NCBI RefSeq assembly: GCF_001705665.1
Contig: NZ_MDHA01000032.1
Span: 310,001 to 374,000, forward strand
Origin: Thioclava sp. SK-1
GTDB lineage: Bacteria > Pseudomonadota > Alphaproteobacteria > Rhodobacterales > Rhodobacteraceae
Direction: 5' to 3'
Length of the DNA: 64,000 nt
The stretch's first letter is position 1. Every line of letters begins with the position of its first letter. Below are positions 46,097 through 55,848 of this stretch, piece by piece. Made by a program: the position numbers and the translations under genes. The notes under the pieces were generated by a model. That model was given only the letters and a program-made list of their open reading frames with translations, did no database searches and had not been told where the DNA came from.

Positions 46097-46140
46097 ATGG
46101 GATTTCATGGGCACCATGGGATCGCATGGGAGATCAGGGA
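46097..46140 (+). promoter_or_regulatory. Candidate MraZ boxes (four ATGGG direct repeats)
   Basis: ATGGG starts at 46097, 46107, 46116 and 46126, followed by CAGGG at 46135, a period of 9-10 bases. MraZ binds TGGGN repeats separated by about five bases in E. coli and elsewhere. The cluster lies after mrp but 830 bases before mraZ, so it would have to act on a distal dcw promoter or on the leader RNA. Confidence 0.4.
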
Positions 46141-46151
46141 TCATAAGGGAG

Positions 46152-46179
46152 CAGCCGGGCCAAATGGGTCCGGCTGTTT
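46152..46179 (+). terminator. Intrinsic terminator after mrp
   Basis: A ten-base-pair stem CAGCCGGGCC with its partner at 46167-46176 (one G:T pair), a five-base loop and TTTG. Confidence 0.75.
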
Positions 46180-46599
46180 GCGTTTGGGGCCATAGGCCGT
46201 GCGAGGTGGCGCAGGCAAGGGGCCAATCGTGCAAAGTTATGGGCTGAGGCGGGTGCGTCCAAGGGCGCTGTTGTGTTCCCAGCGCCACTTTGGCGGGATT
46301 TGACGGGAATTTCCGGCCGGGAAATCTGGTCTATGGGAAATTGAGGGAATATTCCCCCGACTCGCTGGATCACGGCGAATCACGGCGCCGTGAGTCACTC
46401 CGATTCTGGTGTAAATAGGGTGTTTTTGTGCTGGACATGTGTCCCTTGGGTGACGTTTGCGCATGCTCCATGGGAATTCACGGAGAAAAATCCAAAAAAA
46501 TTTTACCACTATATGTGGGTAATTATGGTGAATAAATCCCTAAACCTAGCTACTTCGTTCCCCTTGCGTTCTAACTTAACTCCCTTATCCACAAGGTTT
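46180..46599. other. Upstream part of the mraZ leader region
   Basis: No gene was found in this 420-base stretch. It has five GGGAWW words (46295, 46305, 46319, 46335, 46345), a CACGGCGCCGTG palindrome (46381-46392), an A/T-rich stretch (46482-46514) and candidate DnaA boxes further on. The promoters of the dcw cluster presumably lie here. Confidence 0.45.
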
Positions 46600-46605
46600 C
46601 CCACA
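46514..46605. promoter_or_regulatory. DnaA-box cluster upstream of mraZ
   Basis: TTATCCACA at 46585-46593 is a perfect DnaA box. TTTCCCACA follows at 46597-46605 (two mismatches), and TGTGGGTAA at 46514-46522 is an inverted box with one mismatch. They flank the A/T-rich block 370-490 bases before mraZ. Consistent with DnaA control of division genes, but not proof. Confidence 0.5.
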
Positions 46606-46876
46606 GAGTCGGCGTGAGCATCGTGGCCCTTTTGTGTTGCCTCCCGTGAATTCCCGTGGCAAACATTGGTCATCGCAAAGAAGGGCACAACGAGGCGAAA
46701 AGACCTCACGGCGAAAAGAGCTGGTTTCATACAGGCACCCCTCATTGCGAACCAAAGAGATCCGACGCGCGAGCGAGCAGACATCCCCCCAGGTGGCGCG
46801 CGTAGTTGGACACCCCAGGAATGGGACGATGGCGGTGGATCGGGCAGTGGCAGCAGCTCGATCCGCCGTTTTCCAT
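46600..46876 (+). ncRNA. UpsM-like small RNA in the mraZ 5' leader
   Basis: In Rhodobacter sphaeroides the dcw cluster has an unusually long leader that yields the small RNA UpsM by premature termination. The same place here has a folded region (GTG-CCCTT with AAGGGCAC, inner TTGCC/GGCAA; 46623-46688) and ends in a clear intrinsic terminator about 100 bases before mraZ. The 5' end is uncertain (about 46600-46670). Identification is by position, folding and terminator, not by sequence comparison. Confidence 0.55.
46831..46872 (+). terminator. Intrinsic terminator inside the mraZ leader
   Basis: GGATCG pairs with CGATCC, and the flanking GGC with GCC (an alternative GGCGG/CCGCC helix is possible); TTTT follows. 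It lies 100 bases before the mraZ start, so transcription of the cluster must read through it. Confidence 0.8.
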
Positions 46877-46969
46877 TTCTGACACAAGGCGGATCGCTAA
46901 GCCGGGGCACGGTGATCCAGACAGATCGACTTCACGGACCGACGGGTCCATGCAACGAGAGGGTTCGCA

Positions 46970-47455
46970 TTGGCGGGCATGTTCATAGGCGAATACACCT
47001 TTAAGGTGGACAGCAAGGGTCGCATGTCGATCCCTTCGTTGTTTCGTCAAGAACTGTGCGATGGCGACCCAAACCGCCCGAACGCCGATCGTCCGCGGAT
47101 GATCATCGTCTACGGTCTGGATAATCAAAAACAGCTTATTGTTTACACGCAGGCCGCTTTTGAAGCGCTGGCTGCCGATATTGCCGCCAAGCCGCGTGGT
47201 GATAAGAACCGTCTGTTGCTGCAAAAATATGTGTTGGGCAAATCCCACCCGATGGAAATCGACCCGGATGGCCGGATGGTTTTGCCCGCTTTCTTGCGCG
47301 AAAAGATCGCGATTGAAAAAGAGGCATATTTTAGCGGTAACGGCGAAACCTTTGAAATTTGGAAGCCCGAAACCCATGCCGCGTTCGAGGAAACTCTGAG
47401 CCACAAAGTCATTGAAGAGCACGGCGAAGAATTCGACCCGTTCTCTCTCCTGTAA
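46970..47455 (+). CDS. mraZ: Transcriptional regulator MraZ
   Basis: A 161-residue protein with two SpoVT-AbrB-like halves. FIGEYTFKVDSKGRMSIPSL and MEIDPDGRMVLPAFLREK are the repeated DxxGRxxxP motifs. It is the autoregulator of the dcw cluster and binds TGGGN repeats. I start at the TTG at 46970, with GAGGG at a good distance; the ATG at 46979 is a reasonable alternative. It is the first gene of the cluster, nine bases before rsmH. Confidence 0.93.
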   Translation: MAGMFIGEYTFKVDSKGRMSIPSLFRQELCDGDPNRPNADRPRMIIVYGLDNQKQLIVYTQAAFEALAADIAAKPRGDKNRLLLQKYVLGKSHPMEIDPDGRMVLPAFLREKIAIEKEAYFSGNGETFEIWKPETHAAFEETLSHKVIEEHGEEFDPFSLL

Positions 47456-47464
47456 GGTGCAGCC

Positions 47465-48493
47465 ATGAGCGGACCCGGAAAACCACATATCCCCGTCCTG
47501 CTTCGGCCCTTGCTGAAGGCGGTGGCAAATGATGACGGCGCCGTGCCCGGTGTTTGGATCGATGGCACATTTGGTGCAGGGGGCTACAGCCGTGGGCTGT
47601 TGGATCTGCGCGCCGATAAGGTGATCGGCGTGGACCGTGATCCGATGGTCTTTGACATGGCGGCCAGCTGGCGTGACCAATATGGGGATCGGTTACAGCT
47701 GGTGCAGGGCACGTTTTCTGACATGGATGCATATGCCGGGGCGTTGGTTGATGGGGTTGTGCTGGATCTTGGCGTGTCCTCGATGCAGCTTGATCTGGCC
47801 GAACGTGGATTTTCGTTCATGAAGGACGGTCCGCTGGATATGCGCATGTCGCAAGACGGGCCGTCGGCTGCAGATCTGGTCAATGACATGGAAGAAGAGG
47901 CGCTGGCGGGTATCTTGTTCCACTATGGCGAAGAGCGCGCCTCGCGCCGGATTGCCAAGAATATTGTCAAAACCCGTGAGGACACGCCTTTCACCACCAC
48001 GCATCAATTGGTTAGTGTGATCGAACGGTCTTTGCCACGCCCCAAGCCGGGGCAATCCCATCCTGCCACGCGCAGCTTTCAGGCGCTGCGTATCGCGGTG
48101 AATGATGAATTTGGTCAATTGATCGCGGGGCTGGAGGCGGCGGAACGCGCGTTAAAGCCGGGCGGGCAATTGGCCGTCGTCAGCTTCCACTCGCTTGAGG
48201 ATCGTGTTGTGAAACGCTTTTTGCAGGCGCGTTCGGGCGGCGGCGGGCAGGGCTCGCGTTATGCACCTGTGCAACAGGCCGACGCACCTGCCTTTAAGGC
48301 CAGGAACAAATCTATCGGCCCGGATGATCTGGAACTGGCCGAGAACCCCCGCGCGCGCTCGGCAAAGCTGCGCGTGGCGGTTCGCACTGACACACCAGCG
48401 GCCCGCGTGGACCGCAGCAATCTGGGCTTGCCCAAGCCGGTTCTGGATGCGGATGCCCCCAACACCCCTGCGCAACGACGGAGACCCCGATGA
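47465..48493 (+). CDS. rsmH: 16S rRNA (cytosine-1402-N4)-methyltransferase RsmH
   Basis: A 342-residue SAM-dependent methyltransferase (formerly MraW). [14 protein letters not shown] at the start, SAM motif [25 protein letters not shown] and the C-terminal [17 protein letters not shown] are all present. It acts on the ribosomal P site. The last four bases overlap the ftsL start (ATGA), so the genes are coupled. Confidence 0.96.
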   Translation: MSGPGKPHIPVLLRPLLKAVANDDGAVPGVWIDGTFGAGGYSRGLLDLRADKVIGVDRDPMVFDMAASWRDQYGDRLQLVQGTFSDMDAYAGALVDGVVLDLGVSSMQLDLAERGFSFMKDGPLDMRMSQDGPSAADLVNDMEEEALAGILFHYGEERASRRIAKNIVKTREDTPFTTTHQLVSVIERSLPRPKPGQSHPATRSFQALRIAVNDEFGQLIAGLEAAERALKPGGQLAVVSFHSLEDRVVKRFLQARSGGGGQGSRYAPVQQADAPAFKARNKSIGPDDLELAENPRARSAKLRVAVRTDTPAARVDRSNLGLPKPVLDADAPNTPAQRRRPR

Positions 48494-48855
48494 GATCGCT
48501 GATTTATCTTGCCACGGCGTTTTGTGTGATGGGATTGGCCTTTTGGGCCTATCGGGTGAATTACGACACGCAAGATAAACGCGATGAGCTGCGTGCGATT
48601 CAGCGCGAAATGGCATCTTTGCAAGAAGGTTTGGGCGTGTTGAACGCGGAATGGGCCTATCTGAACCGTCCAGATCGCTTGCGCGAATTGGTGAATTTGA
48701 ATTTCTCCCGTTTGCAATTGTTGCCATTGGACGCGCAGCAATTTGCTGATCCTGAGGAAATACCATATCCGGCCGCGCCAGAGCCCGCGTCGATCAATGA
48801 TCCGATTGATGTAATTGCCTCAAATGTTTCATCGGGGCAGGGGGTGACGCAATGA
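48490..48855 (+). CDS. ftsL: Cell division protein FtsL
   Basis: A 121-residue protein with one N-terminal membrane segment ([20 protein letters not shown]) followed by a periplasmic coiled coil ([19 protein letters not shown]) and a proline-rich tail. Short sequence and weak conservation are normal for FtsL; the call relies on topology and position between rsmH and ftsI. It overlaps both neighbours by four bases. Confidence 0.85.
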   Translation: MRSLIYLATAFCVMGLAFWAYRVNYDTQDKRDELRAIQREMASLQEGLGVLNAEWAYLNRPDRLRELVNLNFSRLQLLPLDAQQFADPEEIPYPAAPEPASINDPIDVIASNVSSGQGVTQ

Positions 48856-50642
48856 TCCGCCGACCGCTTCGTCCTTTGGCCCGGATTTTGGATGCTCGAG
48901 CCAAGGGTCAAAACCCAAAAGAGATCGAAAAAGAGAATATCCGCATCCGCGGTGAGGCGACGCGCGACAAGGCGCGCTCGCGTGCCGAGGGGCGCTTGCT
49001 GGTGATGGGGCTGGCCTTTGTGGCGGCATTTACCACCGTTGGTCTGCGTATGGGCACATTGGCCGCGTCCGAGCCCGAAGAGCCACGCTTGGCCAGTTCG
49101 GGCAATTCGATCTTGGCGCAGCGTGCGGATATCACCGACCGCGAAGGACGTGTTTTGGCCACCAATCTGGTCACACATGCGCTGTATGCGCAGCCGCCGA
49201 TGATGGTTGATCCAACTGGCACCGCCGATAAGCTGTTGAAGATCTTTCCGGATCTGGACCGTGATCGGATGATCGCTGACTTTACCGGTGGCCGTAAATT
49301 CTTGTGGATCAAGAAGAAGATTTCGCCCGAGCAGATGCAGGCCGTGCATGATATCGGCGAACCGGGCTTGCTGTTTGGCCCGCGCGAGATGCGGCTTTAT
49401 CCGAATGGGGCATTGGCGTCCCACATTCTGGGCGGTGCGCGTTTCGGCACGGAAGGCGTGTCGTCGGCAGAAATTATCGGCGTGGCCGGTGTTGAAAAGC
49501 AATTTGACGGTTGGTTGCGTGACCCTGCCAATGAAGGGGCGCCCTTACAGCTGTCGATTGATTTGACGATTCAGGCCGCGTTGGAAGAAATCCTGGACGG
49601 CGGCATGAAACTGATGAACGCCAAGGGTGCAACCGCCGTGTTGATGGAGGTTAAGACCGGCGAAATTGTCGCAATGGCAAGCTTGCCCGATTTTGATCCC
49701 AATAAGCGGCCCCGGCCGCTGACCTCGGGCGATGCTTCTGACAGCCCGCTGTTCAACCGAGCCGTGCAGGGCCTGTATGAGCTGGGCTCCACTTTCAAAA
49801 TTTTTGCAGTCGCACAAGCGATGGAGCTGGGGCTGGTAACCCCCGATACCATGGTCGACAGCCAATCCCCGATGCGCGTGGGCCGGTTTCGGGTGCGCGA
49901 TTTCCATAATTACGGGAAAACCTTATCGGTCACAGATGTGATCAAGCATTCGTCCAACGTCGGCACCGCCCATATCGTGGAAATGTTTGGCCCGGACGCG
50001 CAAAAGCAATTCCTTGGGAAGCTTGGGTTCTTGAAACCCACCCCGGTTGAGATGATCGAGGCCCCGACTGGGCAGCCGCAGCTGCCACCGAAATGGACCG
50101 ATGTTTCGGCAATGACGATCGGCTATGGCCACGGGCTGGCTGCAAGCCCGCTGCATTTGGCGACCGCCTATGCGACCATTGCCAATGGCGGTGTGCAGAT
50201 CCAACCCACATTGCTGCACAACCAGCCCCGACCGCGCGGCGAACGTGTCATGCGCGAAGATGTGGCGCGTAAATCGCTGGCAATGATGCGGGTTGTTGTG
50301 ACGCGCGGAACCGCCTCTTTCGGGGATGTGCCCGGATATGAGGTGGGCGGTAAAACCGGTACGGCGGATAAGGTGAAACCGACCGGCGGATATTACGATG
50401 ATCGTGTTATTGCTACTTTTGCAGGAGCATTTCCGATTTCAGACCCCAAATATGTTCTGGTTCTGACATTGGATGAACCTTCGGAAAACTCTGGCAGCAC
50501 GCCGCGCCGGACTGCCGGTTGGACGGCCGTGCCCGTCGCAGCCGAGGTTATTCGCCGCACAGCACCGCTTTTGGGTCTGCGCCCGCATGAGGCCGCGACC
50601 ACGATGGAAGGCATTCGCTTGGTCAAGCTGAAGGGCGAATAA
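48852..50642 (+). CDS. ftsI: Peptidoglycan DD-transpeptidase FtsI (PBP3)
   Basis: A 596-residue class B penicillin-binding protein. It has a cytoplasmic tail, one membrane segment (residues about 50-70), a pedestal domain (ILAQRADITDREGRVLATNL) and the transpeptidase with SxxK GSTFKIF, SxN SSNVGTAH and KTGT GGKTGTADKV. It crosslinks septal peptidoglycan with FtsW. The C-terminal segment after KTGT is of normal length. Confidence 0.96.
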   Translation: MIRRPLRPLARILDARAKGQNPKEIEKENIRIRGEATRDKARSRAEGRLLVMGLAFVAAFTTVGLRMGTLAASEPEEPRLASSGNSILAQRADITDREGRVLATNLVTHALYAQPPMMVDPTGTADKLLKIFPDLDRDRMIADFTGGRKFLWIKKKISPEQMQAVHDIGEPGLLFGPREMRLYPNGALASHILGGARFGTEGVSSAEIIGVAGVEKQFDGWLRDPANEGAPLQLSIDLTIQAALEEILDGGMKLMNAKGATAVLMEVKTGEIVAMASLPDFDPNKRPRPLTSGDASDSPLFNRAVQGLYELGSTFKIFAVAQAMELGLVTPDTMVDSQSPMRVGRFRVRDFHNYGKTLSVTDVIKHSSNVGTAHIVEMFGPDAQKQFLGKLGFLKPTPVEMIEAPTGQPQLPPKWTDVSAMTIGYGHGLAASPLHLATAYATIANGGVQIQPTLLHNQPRPRGERVMREDVARKSLAMMRVVVTRGTASFGDVPGYEVGGKTGTADKVKPTGGYYDDRVIATFAGAFPISDPKYVLVLTLDEPSENSGSTPRRTAGWTAVPVAAEVIRRTAPLLGLRPHEAATTMEGIRLVKLKGE

Positions 50643-50741
50643 TCCGCACGCAAGTTTGCGCCGATCGCGGGGCTTGTCTGCGTTGACCTTTCCCGACCAG
50701 CCGCGATAAATGGGCGCAAGCAGGACAAGGAATATACGAGC

Positions 50742-52232
50742 ATGTCGATGCCAGCAGGGGAACAGCCGTTAAGCGCGCTTGGCCTTACGGTTCTTGGGGG
50801 CGCGGATCGCGCGGTGACCGGGCTGTCGGTGGACAGTCGTACGACCCGACCGGGGCACCTGTTCGCGGCGCTTCCGGGAACGCAGGTGCATGGGGCGCAA
50901 TTCGTGCCAATGGCATTGGAACAAGGTGCAGCGGCGATTTTGACCGACCGCGCAGGCGAAGCGCAGGCAGGCGACGCCATTCGCGCGGCAGGTGCTGCGT
51001 TGGTCATTGCGGAAGAACCCCGTCAGGCATTGGCCTATGCCGCGGCATTATTCTACGAAAAACAACCTGCTACTATGGTTGCTGTGACGGGCACCAATGG
51101 CAAGACATCGGTTGCCACCTTCACCCGTCAAATCTGGCAGGAGCTGGGGTTTGAGGCTGCGAATATCGGCACTACCGGGGTTGAAGGTGCCTATAGCGCC
51201 CCGTCGGCCCATACCACGCCCGAGCCGATCACCTTGCACCGATTACTGGCTGACATGACACGCGGAGGTGTGACCCATGCCGCGATGGAGGCTTCGTCGC
51301 ATGGTTTGGCGCAGTTCCGGTTGGATGGTGTGCAGTTGTCGGCGGCGGCGTTCACGAATTTCACCCAAGATCACCTGGATTATCACGCAACATTTGAGGA
51401 ATATTTCGCCGCCAAAGCCGGTTTGTTTACCCGTGTTTTGCCCGAAGATGGTGTTGCCGTTCTGAATACAGATGATCCAAAAGGCGTTGAACTATCAAAA
51501 TATATTGCTGCACGCGGACAGCAGATGATCCGCATCGGCGTCGGCAAGGACTGCGAATTGCAGCTTTTGGGGCAACGCTATGATGCAACGGGCCAAGATC
51601 TGCGATTTGCGTGGGAAGGCAGCGTCAAAATGGTGCGACTGCCGCTGATCGGCGGGTTCCAGGCGATGAATGTACTAACGGCGGCTGGGCTGGCGATTGC
51701 TTGCGGTGCAGATGCACAGGAGGTGTTTGCAACCATGCCGCGGCTAAGCACCGTGCGCGGGCGTATGCAATTGGTGGCGACGCGTGAAAATACGGCAACG
51801 GTTTTCGTCGATTACGCCCATACTCCTGATGCGGTGGCAACGGCACTTCAGGCGATGCGCCCCCATGTCATGGGCCGGTTGCACGCTATTATCGGGGCAG
51901 GTGGCGATCGTGACACTGGTAAGCGCCCTTTGATGGGGCAGGCTGCTACGGCCCATGCAGACCGTGTATATATCACGGATGATAATCCGCGCAGCGAAGA
52001 TCCCTCGCAGATCCGCGCCGCAGTCATGCAGGGCGCAGGCCCCGATGCGATTGAGATCGCAGACCGTGCCGAGGCGATTTTGCGCGCGATTGATGCCTTG
52101 GAACCCGGTGACGCCTTGCTGATCGCGGGCAAGGGACATGAAACCGGACAGATCATCGGCACCGATGTCTATCCGTTCGACGATGCTGAACAGGCGTCGG
52201 TTGCTGTGGCCGCACTAGACGGGAAAATCTGA
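50742..52232 (+). CDS. murE: UDP-MurNAc-L-Ala-D-Glu:meso-diaminopimelate ligase
   Basis: A 496-residue Mur ligase. VDSRTTRPGHLFAALPG binds the UDP-sugar, GTNGKTSVATF is the ATP loop, and ITDDNPRSEDP carries the DNPR motif specific for meso-diaminopimelate. The carbamylated lysine region and the three-domain layout are as expected. It starts 99 bases after ftsI with an AAGGA site, and its stop overlaps the murF start by one base. Confidence 0.96.
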   Translation: MSMPAGEQPLSALGLTVLGGADRAVTGLSVDSRTTRPGHLFAALPGTQVHGAQFVPMALEQGAAAILTDRAGEAQAGDAIRAAGAALVIAEEPRQALAYAAALFYEKQPATMVAVTGTNGKTSVATFTRQIWQELGFEAANIGTTGVEGAYSAPSAHTTPEPITLHRLLADMTRGGVTHAAMEASSHGLAQFRLDGVQLSAAAFTNFTQDHLDYHATFEEYFAAKAGLFTRVLPEDGVAVLNTDDPKGVELSKYIAARGQQMIRIGVGKDCELQLLGQRYDATGQDLRFAWEGSVKMVRLPLIGGFQAMNVLTAAGLAIACGADAQEVFATMPRLSTVRGRMQLVATRENTATVFVDYAHTPDAVATALQAMRPHVMGRLHAIIGAGGDRDTGKRPLMGQAATAHADRVYITDDNPRSEDPSQIRAAVMQGAGPDAIEIADRAEAILRAIDALEPGDALLIAGKGHETGQIIGTDVYPFDDAEQASVAVAALDGKI

Positions 52233-53671
52233 TGACTGCTCTTTGGACCTCGCAGGACATGGTTGCTGCGACAGGGGGACGTGCCACGCAAGATTTTGCA
52301 GTGGCGGGCCTGTCGATTGATACGCGTTCAATTGCCGTGGGGGATATGTTTATCGCGTTGACGGCGGCGCGTGACGGGCATGATTTTGTGCGCCAAGCAT
52401 TGGATGCGGGTGCTGCGGGTGCGCTGGTGTCGCGCATTCCCGAGGGCTGCACCGAGGCCGATCCGTTGATCGTTGTGCCCGATGTGTTGCCCGCGCTAGA
52501 GGATATGGCCCGCGCCGCGCGCAGTCGCACACGCGCGCGCATCGTCGCGGTGACTGGATCAGTCGGCAAGACATCGACGAAGGAAATGCTGCGCGCTGTT
52601 TTGTCCCGTCAGGGGACAGTGCATGCCGCAGAGGCCAGTTTCAACAATCATTGGGGTGTGCCGCTGACCTTGGCGCGTATGCCCAAAGACTGCGATTTCG
52701 CGGTGATTGAGATCGGGATGAACCACCCCGGTGAAATCGCGCCGCTTGCCCGGCTGACCCGGCCCCATGTCGCGCTGATCACAACTGTCGCGGCGGCGCA
52801 TTTGGAAGCCTTTGATGATCTGGGCGGGATCGCACGCGAAAAAGCCGCTATTTTCAAAGGGCTTGTGCCAAATGGTGTGGCGGTGGTGCCCAATGATCTG
52901 GATGTCAGCCCGATCCTTTATGCCGCTGTCAAAGGGGAGCTGGTGTCATTTGGCACCGAGGATGGGGCCGATTACCAACTGCTGGATGCGACAATACAAG
53001 GTGATGTGACGGTTGTTCAGGCGCGAATGCATGCAGCACCGATGTTGTTCAAACTTGCAACGCCGGGGCGTCATTTTGCTGCGAATGCCCTGGGGGTTTT
53101 GGCTGCGGTCGAGGCCTTGGGCGGCGATCCCGCCCTTGCGGCCCTGGATATCGCGCAATGGCATCCCCCTGCGGGGCGCGGATCGCGCGAACGCATTCGT
53201 CTGGATCCGGTCAATGCCGAAGACAGCTTTGATCTGTTCGACGACGCGTTCAATGCCAACCCCACATCGTTGGGCGTCGCATTGGAGGTTCTGGCGGCGC
53301 AGCTTCCGCGCGATGGCGTTGGGCGGGTGAAAGTCGGTCGCCGCGTTGCCATTCTGGGTGAGATGCTGGAGCTGGGTCCAGATGAACAGGCGCTGCATGC
53401 CGAAATTGCGCTGCATCCTGCACTGGAAACGGTTCATACTGTTCATATGGTCGGGCCGCGAATGCAGGCATTGCGCGATGCGCTGCCTTATGAAAAACGC
53501 GGGGAATGGGTGGCGGATGCAGCGGAGTTAATCCCGCGAGTGCGCCACCTGGTGGATGCCGGAGATGTTGTTTTGGTCAAAGGCTCCAAAGGATCGAAGG
53601 TCAGCACCATTGTAACGGCGCTGAAAAAATTGGCCCAACCGGTGGTGGTCGGTTTGGATAAGGACATTTAA
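52232..53671 (+). CDS. murF: UDP-MurNAc-tripeptide:D-alanyl-D-alanine ligase
   Basis: A 479-residue Mur ligase that adds D-Ala-D-Ala to the tripeptide. The ATP loop is [17 protein letters not shown], with [20 protein letters not shown] and [14 protein letters not shown] following; [13 protein letters not shown] is the C-domain hallmark. It is contiguous with murE and mraY (one base between stop and mraY start). Confidence 0.96.
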   Translation: MTALWTSQDMVAATGGRATQDFAVAGLSIDTRSIAVGDMFIALTAARDGHDFVRQALDAGAAGALVSRIPEGCTEADPLIVVPDVLPALEDMARAARSRTRARIVAVTGSVGKTSTKEMLRAVLSRQGTVHAAEASFNNHWGVPLTLARMPKDCDFAVIEIGMNHPGEIAPLARLTRPHVALITTVAAAHLEAFDDLGGIAREKAAIFKGLVPNGVAVVPNDLDVSPILYAAVKGELVSFGTEDGADYQLLDATIQGDVTVVQARMHAAPMLFKLATPGRHFAANALGVLAAVEALGGDPALAALDIAQWHPPAGRGSRERIRLDPVNAEDSFDLFDDAFNANPTSLGVALEVLAAQLPRDGVGRVKVGRRVAILGEMLELGPDEQALHAEIALHPALETVHTVHMVGPRMQALRDALPYEKRGEWVADAAELIPRVRHLVDAGDVVLVKGSKGSKVSTIVTALKKLAQPVVVGLDKDI

Positions 53672-53672
53672 G

Positions 53673-54755
53673 ATGTTGTATTGGCTTGCAAACCTTTCCG
53701 ACGGCGGGGATTTTTTCAACCTGTTTCGGTATATTACCTTTCGCGCAGGTGCCGCATTTTTCACCGCGCTGATTTTTGGATTTCTGTTCGGTCGGCCTTT
53801 GATCGATATTTTGCGCCGCAAACAGGGTAAGGGTCAGCCAATCCGAACCGATGGGCCGGAAGGACATTTTGCCAAGGCCGGCACGCCGACAATGGGCGGG
53901 ATCTTGATCCTATCGGCGATTTTACTGTCGACCTTGTTATGGGCGCGTTTGGACAATGGCTATGTCTGGATCGTTTTGGCTGTGACTTACGGCTATGCCG
54001 CGATTGGTTTTGCCGATGATTATGCCAAAGTGTCGAAACAGACCACGGCAGGCGTGTCGGGCCGGGTGCGTATGGCCTTGGGCCTGATCCTGGCCGCAGG
54101 GGCAGGGACGGCTGCCGCGTATCTGCACCCGGCGGAACTGTCAGGGCAGCTGGCCTTTCCGGTGTTCAAAGATGTCTTGTTAAATCTGGGCGTATTCTTC
54201 GTGCCGTTTTCCATGGTCGTGATTGTGGGCGCCGCCAATTCCGTGAACCTGACCGATGGTCTGGATGGGTTGGCGATTATGCCGGTGATGATCGCTGCCG
54301 GTACCTTGGGGGCGATTGCCTATATCGTTGGACGGGTCGATTTCACCGAATACCTTGATGTGCATTATGTTCCCGGCACTGGTGAGATTCTGGTCTTTAC
54401 CGCCGCGCTGATTGGCGGTGGCTTGGGTTTCTTGTGGTATAACGCGCCACCGGCTGCTGTATTTATGGGCGACACAGGCTCTTTGGCTCTTGGCGGCGCG
54501 ATTGGTGCGATTGCTGTTTGCACCAAGCATGAGATCGTCTTGGCCATTGTGGGCGGCTTGTTCGTCGTTGAGGCCCTGTCGGTGATCATTCAGGTGTTTT
54601 ACTTTAAGCGCACAGGAAAGCGTGTGTTTTTGATGGCACCGATCCATCACCACTTCGAGAAAAAAGGCTGGTCAGAGCCGCAGATCGTTATTCGGTTCTG
54701 GATCATTTCGTTGATCCTTGCGCTGATTGGTCTGGCGACATTGAAGTTGCGGTAA
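53673..54755 (+). CDS. mraY: Phospho-MurNAc-pentapeptide translocase MraY
   Basis: A 360-residue polytopic membrane protein of about ten helices. [27 protein letters not shown] and the catalytic [14 protein letters not shown] are the conserved loops, with [15 protein letters not shown] near the C-terminus. It makes lipid I. A GGGCGGG/CCCGCCC stem (54781-54804) without a T run follows the gene before the inserted metallopeptidase. Confidence 0.96.
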   Translation: MLYWLANLSDGGDFFNLFRYITFRAGAAFFTALIFGFLFGRPLIDILRRKQGKGQPIRTDGPEGHFAKAGTPTMGGILILSAILLSTLLWARLDNGYVWIVLAVTYGYAAIGFADDYAKVSKQTTAGVSGRVRMALGLILAAGAGTAAAYLHPAELSGQLAFPVFKDVLLNLGVFFVPFSMVVIVGAANSVNLTDGLDGLAIMPVMIAAGTLGAIAYIVGRVDFTEYLDVHYVPGTGEILVFTAALIGGGLGFLWYNAPPAAVFMGDTGSLALGGAIGAIAVCTKHEIVLAIVGGLFVVEALSVIIQVFYFKRTGKRVFLMAPIHHHFEKKGWSEPQIVIRFWIISLILALIGLATLKLR

Positions 54756-54890
54756 ATTTCCGCAAGACAGGCAGCGAAGCGGGCGGGACGGCGAAAACCC
54801 GCCCAATAGGTTAACGGCGCGCATTTCCGTAAGCCTTTCGTTAAGAATCGTGCCACTCTTGGGCTTGGGAAGCCTGGGAACAATATCGTG

Positions 54891-55715
54891 ATGAATAAAT
54901 TTACGCATATATTAGGCGCTGCTGCGATCGGCCTGTTGGGGGGCAATATCGTCGGATCAGGCGCACATAGTGCCACATTTGATATTACATTGGTTTTTGA
55001 AGACGACACGAGCACACAGATCCGCAACGCGTTTGAGCGTGCGCAAACATTTTGGGAATCCAAAGTTCTGGGTTATGTCGACCCGTTGATTGATTTTGGT
55101 CCGTTGGTCGTCACTGCTGAACTTTTGACAAGCGCCTCACCGCTGAGCGCCGCGTCGGGCACATTGGCATCGACCACGACAATGTTCCGTTTGAATGCGG
55201 ATCGCACATGGGCGTATGCGACCTCGGCCGTGATCGGGATTGATGGCGCGGATCTTGACAGCATGATCGCGGGAGGCACGCTTGATAACGTGGTCTTGCA
55301 TGAGATGGCGCATGCTTTGGGCTTTGGGACAGGTTGGTATCTGACCTCTCGGCTTGGCACGGTCTATAATGATCTTAAAGATGATATGGGCAATTATATC
55401 GGGGAATTTGGGCTCGCGGCCTATCAAGAAAGCTGTGATGGATCAGCTGTATCGGTTCCAATTGAAGGGGGCGGTGTGGCCGGAACGTCGGGCATGCATT
55501 GGGCCGAAAGCTGGGCCTGCGGGTCGGACGCATTGATGACGGGTTACCTGTCAGAAGAGGCCACCGTCTCGGATGTGACGCTCGCATCGTTGCGCGATCT
55601 TGGCTATGTAATCGCACCTGTTCCATTGCCTGCGACGGCGACGATGGCCCTGTCGGGAATTGCATTCGCCGGGTTTCTTTCGCGTAGGCGCCGCCCGCGG
55701 CGCGCGGCGTCCTAG
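54891..55715 (+). CDS. Leishmanolysin-type metallopeptidase with VPLPA-CTERM sorting signal
   Basis: A 274-residue exported zinc protease. A signal peptide (about residues 1-26, ending in HSA) precedes the catalytic domain. Zinc ligands are in VLHEMAHALGFGTGW, with MHWAESWACGSDALMTGYLS supplying the third ligand and Met-turn typical of M8-like enzymes. The C-terminus is VPLPATATMALSGIAFAGF, then RRRR: a VPLPA-CTERM signal recognised by an exosortase of Rhodobacterales. GTG at 54888 is an alternative start. It sits between mraY and murD and is not a usual dcw gene. Confidence 0.85.
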   Translation: MNKFTHILGAAAIGLLGGNIVGSGAHSATFDITLVFEDDTSTQIRNAFERAQTFWESKVLGYVDPLIDFGPLVVTAELLTSASPLSAASGTLASTTTMFRLNADRTWAYATSAVIGIDGADLDSMIAGGTLDNVVLHEMAHALGFGTGWYLTSRLGTVYNDLKDDMGNYIGEFGLAAYQESCDGSAVSVPIEGGGVAGTSGMHWAESWACGSDALMTGYLSEEATVSDVTLASLRDLGYVIAPVPLPATATMALSGIAFAGFLSRRRRPRRAAS

Positions 55716-55848
55716 GCCGCCATGTGCCTGCCCCTGTCATATGTGATGTGGGGGCGGCGCGATGACTTTCCTCTTTCCCCGCGCTTTGGGTTGACATATC
55801 CCGGTTGTGCGGGGGCTGACCCCTGCGGCGGCAGTATTGGGGCAGATA

